From Acinetobacter junii CIP 64.5 (GTDB lineage Bacteria; Pseudomonadota; Gammaproteobacteria; Pseudomonadales; Moraxellaceae): a stretch of 64,000 bases of DNA. Shown here one piece after another: positions 19,797 through 29,010 of the stretch. The notes below the pieces were generated by a model. The model was not told where the DNA came from. It ran no database searches and saw nothing but the letters and a program-made list of their open reading frames with translations. Position 1 is the first letter of the stretch. Each line of letters begins with the position of its first letter. The DNA lies in the NCBI RefSeq assembly GCF_000368765.1, contig NZ_KB849655.1:1185747-1249746 (forward strand), read 5' to 3'. A program made the translations under genes and the position numbers.

Positions 19797-21926
19797 TTAA
19801 AATTGTTTAGAGACTTTTAGACCAGCACTCCAGTTCCGACCATCCGCAGGTTCAAAGAAACGGCTGCTTCCTTCGTTGACAATCACAGAACCAGCATAGT
19901 TTTTATCGAACAGATTATCTACACGCGCAAAGCCATTAATGCCCCAATCAGCACGTTTCCATGCATAACCTGTATAAATCGATGCCACAGTATAGCTTGC
20001 AGCAGCATCACTATTGATATCATTGACATAGACCTTATCCATAAACTGGGTATCAAGTCCTGCATAGAAACCTTGCTCTGGCTGCCATACCAAGCCAATA
20101 AAGGCTTGATTCTTAGCAATTCCAGGAATTGCATTGCCTTCTGGAATCTCTGCAACTTTCCCAGCCGCAGGCACTTTCGAATCAAAAGTTGCATCTAAAT
20201 ATGCATAGCTCGCATTCAGTGCTATGTCTTTCCAAAGCTTCTTATTCCATGCAAATTCAATACCTTTACGTAGGGTTTTATCAGCATTACGGAACGTCGC
20301 ACGGCCACCCAAGCTTTCGGCTGCCACAATGTCATCTTTGGTTTCGATATAGAAGGTCGCCAAGTTAAAATCACCCAGCGTATTTGAAGATTTTAAACCG
20401 AGTTCATAGTTATCACTTTTCAATGGTTTTAAATCAAGCATACTTACGCCACCTTGTGCAGGATAAGCCATTTCAGTAAAAGTCGGTGTTTCAAACCCTT
20501 TGGCATAGCTCGCGTAAGCCAGCACTTCTGGGATGATTTGCCAGCTTAATGCAACTGAAGGTAATACCTCTTCGTATGTTGTCTTACCACTATTATCGCC
20601 GTTCAAACCAACGATATAATGATCTTTCGACTTGTAATGTACATTGCTATAACGCACCCCTGTATCTAAACGCATGGTTTGTAAAAAAGACCAAGATGCT
20701 TGTAGATAAGGATCTACATTCCACAAAGTATTGCGTTCATCACGGCGCACAGCACCTTTTATACCTTTATCACCCGCATCATTAAAGTTTTGATAGCCTT
20801 GTCGATCTTCGTTCATAGCATCGATCGCAACACCCGCACTGAATTGGGTATAAGGTAATAAATCTTTTCCTGTCCAGCGGAAATCAGCACCATAATAATC
20901 ACGCTTAAAATCAATCACGCCACCAGCTTGATAGGGTGTGTTAGGGTTCTTCTGTACCGTATCTGGAATAGACTGGTATTGTGTTACCTGACGTTGCCCA
21001 ATATAAGTCATCGCATACAGTTCATTTTGATCATTGAGTGGTTTTGACCAAGTCAAACCTGTCTGAGTTTGCTCAATATCTTTACGAACATTGTAAGTAT
21101 TATTAGCATCATTAACTTGACGAGGATTTTGTTGCCACTGAGTTCTATTTAATCCCTGTGGATCATCAGCATGAATCTTCACATAGTTAGTAACCCAATT
21201 AATTTTACTGCCATCTTCCAAATTCCATGTCAGTTTCGCATTATTTAAGACTTTTTCTGCGCTACTATGATCGCGATAACCATCCGTATTAAAATATGAG
21301 GAACTAATGATATAGCTCGGCTCATTTTGATTTTTAGCGCCCCCTTGTAAAACTAGCCCTGCATGATTTTTGTTATGACTGCCGCCTGAATAACTCATTT
21401 CTACAGAATCCTTACCCTGCCCTTCTCGAGTAGTTGCAAGAACAGCTCCACCAGATGAATTACCATACAATGAAGAAAATGGTCCAGTCAAAACCTCTAA
21501 ATGACTCAAACTATTCATATCGATGTTCGAAGTTTGCCCCTGCCCATCGGGCATCGTTGCAGGTATTCCATCAACATATAAACGTATTCCCCGCACCCCA
21601 AAGGTCGATCTAGCACCAAAACCACGCATTGATAGCTGCAAGTCTTGAGCATAATTTTCCCGATTACGTACTTGAACGCTCGGAATCCCCTTAACAAGTT
21701 CTGTTAAATTAACCTGCAAAGATTGATCATTTTTAGGGGCATCAATTCGATAAACAGATGCTGGTGTTTGCATATAAGGCGTGTCAGTACGAGTAGCTTC
21801 GACTTTAATTACAGGTAAAGGTTCAATTTGATCATTACTAGATTCCTCTGACCATACAAAGGTACTTGCCATGCCCATAGTTATTGCAACTGAACCGTAT
21901 AACAAGTTAATTTTTAGTGAAGGCAT
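19797..21926 (-). CDS. pqqU: TonB-dependent outer-membrane receptor, PqqU (YncD)-like
   Basis: 709-residue TonB-dependent receptor: signal peptide (about 26 residues), TonB box region near PVIKVEATR, plug domain (about 45-165) and 22-strand barrel ending in phenylalanine. The plug segments NYAQDLQLSMRGFGARST and GIRLYVDGIPATMPDGQGQ match E. coli YncD closely as I remember it, and the barrel shows YRDHS, NPRQ, VDPYLQ and VIVNEGSSRF in matching order. YncD has been renamed PqqU because it imports the cofactor pyrroloquinoline quinone. Assignment of PQQ as the substrate here is inference, supported by a PQQ-dependent glucose dehydrogenase in this same window. A siderophore substrate is the alternative. 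Confidence 0.75.
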   Translation of the reverse strand: MPSLKINLLYGSVAITMGMASTFVWSEESSNDQIEPLPVIKVEATRTDTPYMQTPASVYRIDAPKNDQSLQVNLTELVKGIPSVQVRNRENYAQDLQLSMRGFGARSTFGVRGIRLYVDGIPATMPDGQGQTSNIDMNSLSHLEVLTGPFSSLYGNSSGGAVLATTREGQGKDSVEMSYSGGSHNKNHAGLVLQGGAKNQNEPSYIISSSYFNTDGYRDHSSAEKVLNNAKLTWNLEDGSKINWVTNYVKIHADDPQGLNRTQWQQNPRQVNDANNTYNVRKDIEQTQTGLTWSKPLNDQNELYAMTYIGQRQVTQYQSIPDTVQKNPNTPYQAGGVIDFKRDYYGADFRWTGKDLLPYTQFSAGVAIDAMNEDRQGYQNFNDAGDKGIKGAVRRDERNTLWNVDPYLQASWSFLQTMRLDTGVRYSNVHYKSKDHYIVGLNGDNSGKTTYEEVLPSVALSWQIIPEVLAYASYAKGFETPTFTEMAYPAQGGVSMLDLKPLKSDNYELGLKSSNTLGDFNLATFYIETKDDIVAAESLGGRATFRNADKTLRKGIEFAWNKKLWKDIALNASYAYLDATFDSKVPAAGKVAEIPEGNAIPGIAKNQAFIGLVWQPEQGFYAGLDTQFMDKVYVNDINSDAAASYTVASIYTGYAWKRADWGINGFARVDNLFDKNYAGSVIVNEGSSRFFEPADGRNWSAGLKVSKQF

Positions 21927-22134
21927 GGGTATTCCTTATTTCTGTGTGGCGATGATGAAATAGTTTCTTAAAACTAAATTTTGATTATTTTATTGTTGTG
22001 TTAGAGATTTAACCTTAGCGAAAAGATCAAAGTATTTTTTCATCATGATTCGCAATTAAAAATAAATATCAGCATAATTGTAAATGAAACATTTACCCTC
22101 ATTGTATTGTTGTTGAAAACAACTTGAGCTGAAT

Positions 22135-22956
22135 ATGCCTGAACTTCCAGAAGTTGAAACTACTAAGACCAGTTTACTCCCACTCTTAGAACAACGAGTC
22201 CAATCAATACAGGTCTATAACTCAAGTTTACGTTGGCCTATACCCGATGATTTGAACAAACTGATTGGGCAACGTTTAATGGCGCTTAAACGTCGTTCTA
22301 AATATATTTTGGCTGAATTTGAACGAGATCAGATGCTATGGCACTTAGGTATGTCAGGCAGCTTTCGTTTATGTGAAGCAAACGAAGAATTGCGTAAACA
22401 TGATCATCTTGTAATCGACTTCGAAGATCAACAGCTTCGCTATCATGATCCACGTCGCTTTGGTTGTATTCTATGGTTAGATAAAAACAATCAAGAAAAA
22501 CTGATTGATACATTAGGGCCAGAACCGCTAAGTAATGAATTTAACGCTGTTTATTTATTTGAAAAACTCTCAAAAAAGAATGTCGGCATCAAAATTGCTT
22601 TAATGGATAATCATAATGTAGTAGGCGTTGGTAATATTTATGCGACTGAAAGCTTATTCAATGTCGGTATACATCCTGCACAACCCGCTTCAACATTGAG
22701 TTTAGAGCAAATTGAAAGCTTAGTGATTGAAGTAAAACGCATTCTAAAGCATGCAATTGAGCTAGGTGGTTCTACATTACGCGATTATACCAATGCAATG
22801 GGTGAAAATGGATACTTCCAACAAACACTCCTTGCTTATGGTCGAGCTGGTGAAATGTGTGTGAACTGTGAAACCACACTGGAGAATTTAAAACTTGGTC
22901 AACGTGCCAGTGTATTTTGCCCGCAGTGTCAGCCTCTAAAATCCACCAAAGCTTAG
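22135..22956 (+). CDS. mutM: Formamidopyrimidine-DNA glycosylase
   Basis: 273-residue base-excision repair enzyme that removes 8-oxoguanine and ring-opened purines and cleaves the strand by beta,delta-elimination. The start MPELPEVETT carries catalytic Pro2 and Glu3 after methionine removal. The helix-two-turn-helix region includes VVGVGNIYATE, and the C-terminal zinc finger has CVNC and CPQC cysteine pairs. Length matches the family. It ends 30 bases before the parvulin gene, with which it probably shares a transcript. Confidence 0.96.
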   Translation: MPELPEVETTKTSLLPLLEQRVQSIQVYNSSLRWPIPDDLNKLIGQRLMALKRRSKYILAEFERDQMLWHLGMSGSFRLCEANEELRKHDHLVIDFEDQQLRYHDPRRFGCILWLDKNNQEKLIDTLGPEPLSNEFNAVYLFEKLSKKNVGIKIALMDNHNVVGVGNIYATESLFNVGIHPAQPASTLSLEQIESLVIEVKRILKHAIELGGSTLRDYTNAMGENGYFQQTLLAYGRAGEMCVNCETTLENLKLGQRASVFCPQCQPLKSTKA

Positions 22957-22986
22957 TTGCAAATCTATTTGAGGGAGACTAATTTC

Positions 22987-23277
22987 ATGCAAACCGCAAT
23001 CGTTCGACATATTTTAGTAAAAGATAAAGATCTTGCTGAACAGTTAAAAAAACGAATTCAGTCAGGTGCTGATTTCAGCAAAATTGCCAAACAATATTCA
23101 ACCTGTAATTCAGCTAAACGCGGTGGTGAACTGGGTGAAGTAAAAAAAGGACAGCTTGTGCCTGTGATTGATAAGTTAGTTTTTACTGCAGCCGAGCGTA
23201 TTTTACATGGTCCAATCAAAAGCCAATTTGGCTTTCACTTAGTTGAGATTAAATTTCGTATGGATGGGCTGAGATAG
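22987..23277 (+). CDS. Parvulin-type peptidyl-prolyl isomerase
   Basis: 96-residue single-domain rotamase of the PpiC type. The core RHILVKDKDLAEQLKKRI, the GGELGEV segment and the C-terminal QFGFHLVEI are typical of parvulins. No signal peptide, so it is cytoplasmic. I choose the ATG at 22987, which has a GAGGGAGA Shine-Dalgarno upstream; the frame is open further upstream but homology is not. It likely is co-transcribed with mutM. Confidence 0.9.
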   Translation: MQTAIVRHILVKDKDLAEQLKKRIQSGADFSKIAKQYSTCNSAKRGGELGEVKKGQLVPVIDKLVFTAAERILHGPIKSQFGFHLVEIKFRMDGLR

Positions 23278-23318
23278 CCTTCGAAGTAAAGTATTTCTGC
23301 GCCCCTCCAGTAACGTAT

Positions 23319-23651
23319 TCAAATCTTTGGCTGCATGACATAAGTCCAAGCTTCAACTTTTTCACCTGAATCTAATATCACTGGTGCAACAACGCGTTGA
23401 TATTGGAAGCCTTCGAAATCATCCAACATTTGCCAGTTTTGCTCTAACTTTTCTGTACTAAAAAGATAGCCATCAACTAAAGGATCATTTTCATTGAGCA
23501 CAATGGCTGGCAGACCTTTGTCAGGCCCCCAATCGAGTACATGCACAGTTCCATGTACTTGTGCCTTTTGCCAATCACCACCTATATTTCCTAAAATATG
23601 CGAATTTTCTCGATTTGGACCAAGTGTGCCGTAAACAAATAATCTGTTCAT
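23319..23651 (-). CDS. Gamma-glutamylcyclotransferase-family protein (AIG2/YtfP-like)
   Basis: 110-residue protein of the GGCT-like fold. The N-terminal LFVYGTLGPN is the substrate-binding YGTL motif, and the acidic FEGFQYQR segment near residue 79-86 carries the conserved Glu. Bacterial members are mostly uncharacterised; a role in cleaving gamma-glutamyl amines or peptides is possible but not shown. It is convergent with the parvulin gene. Confidence 0.85.
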   Translation of the reverse strand: MNRLFVYGTLGPNRENSHILGNIGGDWQKAQVHGTVHVLDWGPDKGLPAIVLNENDPLVDGYLFSTEKLEQNWQMLDDFEGFQYQRVVAPVILDSGEKVEAWTYVMQPKI

Positions 23652-23765
23652 GTTGGTTAATCCCCTAGCAATACGCTCCGCATCTTAAAATGAAAGTAGA
23701 AAGTTTTCTATGTAAAAACGATTATCATCTATCGTTCTTTAGCTAATTTTATTCCAATCTACAAT

Positions 23766-23793
23766 AAAAAAACGGCATATCAAATGCCGTTTT
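23766..23793 (-). terminator. Terminator of mscL
   Basis: Stem AAAACGGCAT/ATGCCGTTTT with a short loop, just after the mscL stop, with a T-run in the transcribed direction. Confidence 0.88.
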
Positions 23794-23808
23794 CTGTATC
23801 AAGGTCTA

Positions 23809-24243
23809 TTAACCCTGTTTTTTCAATTCATCACGGATTTCACGTAACAACTGAATATCTTCTGGTGTAGGCGCTGGTGCTGCTGGCGCTGCTTCTTTTT
23901 GTTTACGCATACGATTCATTACTTTCACCATAAGAAACACAACCCATGCCAAAATAATGAAATTAATAAAGATGGTTAAGAAATTACCATAGGTTAAAAC
24001 ATTGACACCTGCTTTCGTTAATTGATCTAAAGACTGTAAATTATTTGGATTGTCTCCTAGCACAATAAACTTCTGCGTAAAATCAACACCCCCACCAGTA
24101 ATAACTGAAATAAGTGGCATGATGATATCTTTCACCAATGAATCAATAATTTTACCAAATGCACCACCAATGATGACACCAATGGCAAGATCCATCATAT
24201 TGCCTTTGATGGCAAATTCTTTAAATTCTTGAATAATACTCAT
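23809..24243 (-). CDS. mscL: Large-conductance mechanosensitive channel
   Basis: 144-residue inner-membrane channel that opens on hypo-osmotic shock. The N-terminal amphipathic helix ([13 protein letters not shown]), first membrane helix with pore constriction ([19 protein letters not shown]), a periplasmic loop, second membrane helix ([19 protein letters not shown]) and a C-terminal cytoplasmic helix with charged residues are all present. Single gene with its own terminator. Confidence 0.96.
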   Translation of the reverse strand: MSIIQEFKEFAIKGNMMDLAIGVIIGGAFGKIIDSLVKDIIMPLISVITGGGVDFTQKFIVLGDNPNNLQSLDQLTKAGVNVLTYGNFLTIFINFIILAWVVFLMVKVMNRMRKQKEAAPAAPAPTPEDIQLLREIRDELKKQG

Positions 24244-24433
24244 TTATAACTCTCCAGAATTGACGTGATCGCACCTACTTTTGCATTGTTTATTACATAG
24301 GCACAGTTATTCATCATAATATTGATAATTTAATATTATTCTGAAATAAATAAAGTTATTTCACACTTTAACAACATATTTTATTGTAGTAAAAATATGA
24401 ACTTAAGCATGCATCAGTCATAATTCATTTTCA

Positions 24434-24468
24434 ATAAAAAAACCGCTAAATTAATTTAGCGGTTTTTT
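24434..24468 (-). terminator. Terminator of typA
   Basis: Long stem AAAAAACCGCTAAA/TTTAGCGGTTTTTT with a 4-base loop, just after the typA stop. Confidence 0.9.
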
Positions 24469-24488
24469 AAATCTTCTATGCTAAAAGA

Positions 24489-26324
24489 TTATTTATCGCG
24501 ATTACGCTTACGTTCGTTTTCAGTCAAGTAACGCTTACGAATACGGATTGATTTTGGTGTTACTTCAACCAGCTCATCATCTTCAATGAATTCAAGCGCT
24601 TGTTCAAGCGTATATTCCAATGCAGGTGTTAAAGTCAGTGCTTCATCAGTACCTGATGCACGAACGTTGGTTAATTGCTTCGCTTTGGTTGGGTTAACAA
24701 CCATATCATCTGAACGTGAGTTAATACCAATGATCATGCCTTCATATACTTCAAGCTGTGGCTTAGCAAATAAACGACCACGGTCTTGAAGTGTGAAGAG
24801 TGCATAGCCCAAGCAAGTCCCTTGAACCATAGAAATCAACACACCATTTTGACGTTTCGCAACAGTACCTGCTTTTGCTGGACCGTAATGCGAGAAGCTT
24901 GATGTCATGATCCCTGTACCAGAAGTCATGGTTAAGAATTCAGAACGGAAACCAATCAAGCCACGTGAAGGTACAGTCGCTTCAATACGGATACGACCTT
25001 TACCATCAACTTCCATATTGGTCATTTCACCTTTACGGAAGCCCATTTGTTCCATAACTGAACCTTGATGCTGTTCTTCAACATCAAACGTTACATTTTC
25101 GTATGGCTCTTGTTTTTCACCATCGATTTCTTTCATGATGACTTGTGGACGTGATACGCCCATTTCAAAGCCTTCACGACGCATGTTTTCAATCAATACT
25201 GAAAGGTGAAGTTCACCACGACCAGATACTTTAAAACGGTCTGGACTATCAGTATCTTCAACACGTAATGCCACATTGTGAATCAATTCACGATCAAGAC
25301 GCTCACGGATATTACGTGAAGTCACGAATTTACCTTCTTTACCAGCAAACGGTGAGTTGTTCACTTGGAACGTCATCGAAACTGTAGGTTCATCAACAGA
25401 CAATGCAGGTAATGCTTCAACATTTTTCGGATCACAAATCGTGTCAGAAATATTTAATGCATCAATACCTGTGATACAAACGATATCACCAGCAGAAGCA
25501 GATTCAACATCAACACGCTCTAAACCGTGATAACCCATGATTTTTAAGATACGACCATTACGTGTCTTACCTTCTTTATCAATTACGGTTACTTGAGTGT
25601 TCAATTTTACAGAACCACGTTGAATACGACCAACACCAATAACACCAACGAAGCTGTTATAATCAAGTGAAGAAATCTGCATTTGGAACGGACCATCAAC
25701 ATCAACTGCTGGTGGTTCTACGATATCAACAATCGTTTCAAACAACGGAGTCATATCATCCGCTAATTCTTCTGGTGATGGACCAGCCACACCACGAAGA
25801 CCTGAAGCATAAACAACTGGGAAGTCTAATTGCTCATCAGATGCGCCTAAGTTATCAAATAAGTCGAATACTTGATCAATAACCCAGTCACAACGAGCGC
25901 TTGGCTTGTCAACTTTGTTAATGATTACGATTGGCTTCAAACCACGTGCGAACGCTTTTTGCGTTACGAAACGAGTTTGTGGCATTGGACCTTCTTGAGA
26001 GTCAACAAGAAGCAATACACAGTCAACCATCGACATTACACGTTCAACTTCGCCACCGAAGTCTGCGTGTCCCGGGGTATCCACGATATTGATACGGTAT
26101 TCAGTATCAGTACGCTTATCTAACCATTTGATTGCAGTATTTTTCGCAAGAATGGTAATACCACGTTCAGACTCAAGCGCGTTAGAATCCATAACACGTT
26201 CAATCTCGCCTGCGCGATCACCAAGAGCACCTGATTGTTGTAAAAGTTTGTCTACAAGAGTCGTTTTACCATGATCGACGTGCGCAATAATGGCAATGTT
26301 ACGGAGAGTTTTAATATCTGACAT
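24489..26324 (-). CDS. typA: Translational GTPase TypA/BipA
   Basis: 611-residue ribosome-binding GTPase involved in ribosome assembly and stress responses. G motifs are visible: AHVDHGKTTL (P-loop), DTPGHADFGGEVERV (G3), NKVDK (G4). EF-G-like domains II, III and V follow, then the TypA-specific C-terminal domain. I place the start at ATG 26324 (MSDIKTLRN), the family N-terminus; an in-frame TTG at 26357 has no support. A clean TATAAT lies at 26363-26358 on this strand, but I could not find a matching -35. Confidence 0.96.
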   Translation of the reverse strand: MSDIKTLRNIAIIAHVDHGKTTLVDKLLQQSGALGDRAGEIERVMDSNALESERGITILAKNTAIKWLDKRTDTEYRINIVDTPGHADFGGEVERVMSMVDCVLLLVDSQEGPMPQTRFVTQKAFARGLKPIVIINKVDKPSARCDWVIDQVFDLFDNLGASDEQLDFPVVYASGLRGVAGPSPEELADDMTPLFETIVDIVEPPAVDVDGPFQMQISSLDYNSFVGVIGVGRIQRGSVKLNTQVTVIDKEGKTRNGRILKIMGYHGLERVDVESASAGDIVCITGIDALNISDTICDPKNVEALPALSVDEPTVSMTFQVNNSPFAGKEGKFVTSRNIRERLDRELIHNVALRVEDTDSPDRFKVSGRGELHLSVLIENMRREGFEMGVSRPQVIMKEIDGEKQEPYENVTFDVEEQHQGSVMEQMGFRKGEMTNMEVDGKGRIRIEATVPSRGLIGFRSEFLTMTSGTGIMTSSFSHYGPAKAGTVAKRQNGVLISMVQGTCLGYALFTLQDRGRLFAKPQLEVYEGMIIGINSRSDDMVVNPTKAKQLTNVRASGTDEALTLTPALEYTLEQALEFIEDDELVEVTPKSIRIRKRYLTENERKRNRDK

Positions 26325-26501
26325 GTAAAATTCGATACGCTTTAAATTTGAGGGCAAATTATACAGAAAAATACTAAAGTTTAGTAGTGACAGTTTATTG
26401 ACAGAGCAATTTTTTTCTGACGAATAGTTACAGAATCGTTGGTAAAGTAGTCTAAGTCTATTAGAATAATCAACTAATGCTTACCGCTTTTTTATGCTCC
26501 C

Positions 26502-27860
26502 ATGTCAAATCCCCACTCAGAACAACCGCTCGATCTAGTCTATGGGCTAAATGATCGACCGAAACCTTTTATTGCTTTTTTAGCGGCGCTTCAACATCTT
26601 TTAGCGATTTTAGTGCCAATTGTCACCCCTGGATTATTGATTTGTTTGGCATTAGGTGTGTCTCGCGAAGACACCAATATGATTCTTTCTATGTCATTAA
26701 TCATTTCAGGGATCGCGACTTTCTTGCAATGTAAAAAAGTTGGTCCATTTGGCGCTGGATTACTTATTGTTCAAGGAACTAGCTTTAATTTCATTGGTCC
26801 TATCATTGGTATAGGTAGCGCAATGGTAGCCGCTGGCACACCTGTCGAACAAGTTATGGCTGCCATTTTTGGTGTCGTAATCGCTGGTTCATTTATCGAA
26901 ATGGGCGTATCTCAAATTTTACCTTGGGTAAAAAAGCTGATTACTCCTCTCGTTACAGGAATCGTCGTTCTGTTGATTGGTCTAACATTGATCAAAGAAG
27001 GACTGATTAGCATGGGGGGTGGTTATACTGCAATGCAGGATAATACCTTTGCAAATGCAGATAATCTCATTATGTCATGTACAGTTTTGGGGATTATCAT
27101 TTTACTGAATAGAATTCGCATTATTTGGGTGAAAAGTTCAGCAATTTTGATCGCTTTAGTCATCGGTTATGTACTTGCTGGATTTATGGGACATTTAAAC
27201 TTTTCCGTATTACAAGAAGCCCCGATTATTCAAATCCCAACACCAATGCATTTTGGATTGAGCTTTTCTTGGAGCTTGTTTATTCCAATGGCTTTTATTT
27301 ATCTAGTAACTTCTCTAGAAGCAATTGGTGATGTCACAGCAACCAGCAAAATTTCCAATCAACCTGTAGATGGCCCCATTTGGATGCAACGCATCAAAGG
27401 TGGTGTTCTAGTTAATGGTGCCAACTCTTTCTTAGCAGGTATTTTCAATACTTTTCCAAGTTCTGTATTTGCACAAAATAATGGTGTGATCCAGTTGACT
27501 GGTGTTGCGAGCCGTTATGTAGGTCTTTGGATTGCAGCATTATTGATCTTATTAGGTTTATTCCCTGCTGTGGCTGCTGTGATTCAAGCTGTTCCACAAG
27601 CGGTACTTGGCGGTGCGGTGATGGTCATGTTCGGTGCTGTGGCAGCATCTGGTATTAATATTTTATCAACGATCCATTTAGATCGCCGTGCATTGTTAAT
27701 TATTGCAATTTCATTAGCACTAGGCTTAGGGGTAGCACAAGTACCACAAATCCTAGAACACCTTCCTGAATTATTTAAAAATATTTTCAGCTCAGGTGTT
27801 GCAACAGGTGGTATTGCAGCCTTGATTTTGAATATTGTTTTACCTGAAACTCAAAAATAA
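26502..27860 (+). CDS. NCS2-family nucleobase permease, xanthine-type (XanQ-like)
   Basis: 452-residue transporter with about 14 membrane segments of the nucleobase-ascorbate transporter family. The signature FAQNNGVIQLTGVASRYVG and the substrate-binding EAIGDVTATSKISN are present; both match E. coli XanQ closely. It should import xanthine or a related purine with protons. Substrate cannot be settled from sequence; uric acid or uracil permease are alternatives, with the Glu in EAIGD favouring xanthine/urate types. Single gene ending at a terminator. Confidence 0.85.
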   Translation: MSNPHSEQPLDLVYGLNDRPKPFIAFLAALQHLLAILVPIVTPGLLICLALGVSREDTNMILSMSLIISGIATFLQCKKVGPFGAGLLIVQGTSFNFIGPIIGIGSAMVAAGTPVEQVMAAIFGVVIAGSFIEMGVSQILPWVKKLITPLVTGIVVLLIGLTLIKEGLISMGGGYTAMQDNTFANADNLIMSCTVLGIIILLNRIRIIWVKSSAILIALVIGYVLAGFMGHLNFSVLQEAPIIQIPTPMHFGLSFSWSLFIPMAFIYLVTSLEAIGDVTATSKISNQPVDGPIWMQRIKGGVLVNGANSFLAGIFNTFPSSVFAQNNGVIQLTGVASRYVGLWIAALLILLGLFPAVAAVIQAVPQAVLGGAVMVMFGAVAASGINILSTIHLDRRALLIIAISLALGLGVAQVPQILEHLPELFKNIFSSGVATGGIAALILNIVLPETQK

Positions 27861-27879
27861 TTCGTTAACAATTGCAAGT

Positions 27880-27908
27880 GCCCAGTTTCACGACTGGGCT
27901 TTGTTTTT
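27880..27908 (+). terminator. Terminator after the nucleobase permease
   Basis: 7-bp stem GCCCAGT/ACTGGGC with loop TTCACG and tail TTTGTTTTT. Confidence 0.88.
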
Positions 27909-27922
27909 GATGAGAGATCAAT

Positions 27923-28948
27923 ATGGATCCACGTAGTGAAGTTGTCATACGTCAACAAGATTATTTAAAAGGGCAAGTTTTATTCATCAATGCCCCGAAT
28001 GATCAGCTCGTAAAAAACTTACCCGTCGAAGTCGAAGCTTCCGTTTGGACATGGAACTTTGCAGATCATCAAGGCTTTCTAAACGCAGAAATAAAATCAA
28101 TTTTTTGCGTTGAGTTTCCAGCAAATCGCTATGATCAGGTGGTTATTTTTGTTCCAAAATCAAAAGAGCTTTTAAACTATATTTTGCATACTGTTGCCAG
28201 CCATTTAGAGCTAGGTCAATCAGTCTTTTTAGTTGGTGAGAAAAAAGGTGGGATTGAACGAGCAGCTAAACAATTACAGCAATATGGAAAAGCTATCAAA
28301 TTAGATAGTGCACGCCATTGCCAACTTTGGCAGATGCGACTCGAAAAATTAGCACAATCAAAAACACTGCAAGACTGGTTAAAAACCTATACGATTCAAA
28401 TCGACCAACAATCACTCACGATTTGCGCACTTCCAGGTGTGTTTAGTCAAGATCATTTGGATGTGGGTACAGCAGTCTTGCTCCCTTACCTTCAAGAAGT
28501 AAAATCAGGTAAGATTGCCGACTTTGGTTGCGGCGCTGGCGTAATTAGTGCCTATCTAGCCAAATTAAACCCAGAACAGCATATTTTTGCACTTGATGTT
28601 GATGCCTTTGCATTACAGTCAACCAAGTTCACATTTGAACAGAATGGCTTAAACTTGGAAAATTTAAATCTTGAACCAGTTACTTGCTTTAGTGACGCCC
28701 CTCAAGATTTGGATGCAATTGTAAGCAATCCACCATTTCATCAAGGCATACATACTAATTACGATGCAAGTGAAACTCTGTGTCGCTTAGCAAAATCGCA
28801 TTTAAAAAGTTCGGGTGAACTGTGGATCGTAGCCAATCGCTTTCTCAATTATCCTCCCCTCATTGAACAACAATTTGGTCAATGTGAAGTGAAAGCTGAT
28901 CAGCAGGGATTCAAAGTATTATATGCCTGTGCAGGCAAGGTTGGTTGA
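27923..28948 (+). CDS. rsmC: 16S rRNA guanine-N2 methyltransferase RsmC
   Basis: 341-residue protein with the double-domain RsmC layout (E. coli 343 residues). The N-terminal half is a degenerate methyltransferase fold without SAM motif; the C-terminal half has [18 protein letters not shown] (SAM motif I, about residues 197-214) and the catalytic VSNPPFHQG motif (about 269-277). It methylates G1207 of 16S rRNA in the small subunit. No operon partner. Confidence 0.92.
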   Translation: MDPRSEVVIRQQDYLKGQVLFINAPNDQLVKNLPVEVEASVWTWNFADHQGFLNAEIKSIFCVEFPANRYDQVVIFVPKSKELLNYILHTVASHLELGQSVFLVGEKKGGIERAAKQLQQYGKAIKLDSARHCQLWQMRLEKLAQSKTLQDWLKTYTIQIDQQSLTICALPGVFSQDHLDVGTAVLLPYLQEVKSGKIADFGCGAGVISAYLAKLNPEQHIFALDVDAFALQSTKFTFEQNGLNLENLNLEPVTCFSDAPQDLDAIVSNPPFHQGIHTNYDASETLCRLAKSHLKSSGELWIVANRFLNYPPLIEQQFGQCEVKADQQGFKVLYACAGKVG

Positions 28949-29010
28949 CATCTCAACCTAACACGTAATTTTAAGTGTCAACTGACCCTTATTCGGTTTA
29001 AGGAAATCTT

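Noticed and set aside
26325..26357. TTG start giving typA eleven extra residues
   Set aside because: Family N-terminus begins at MSDIKTL; the TTG has no support and lies on the TATAAT box region.
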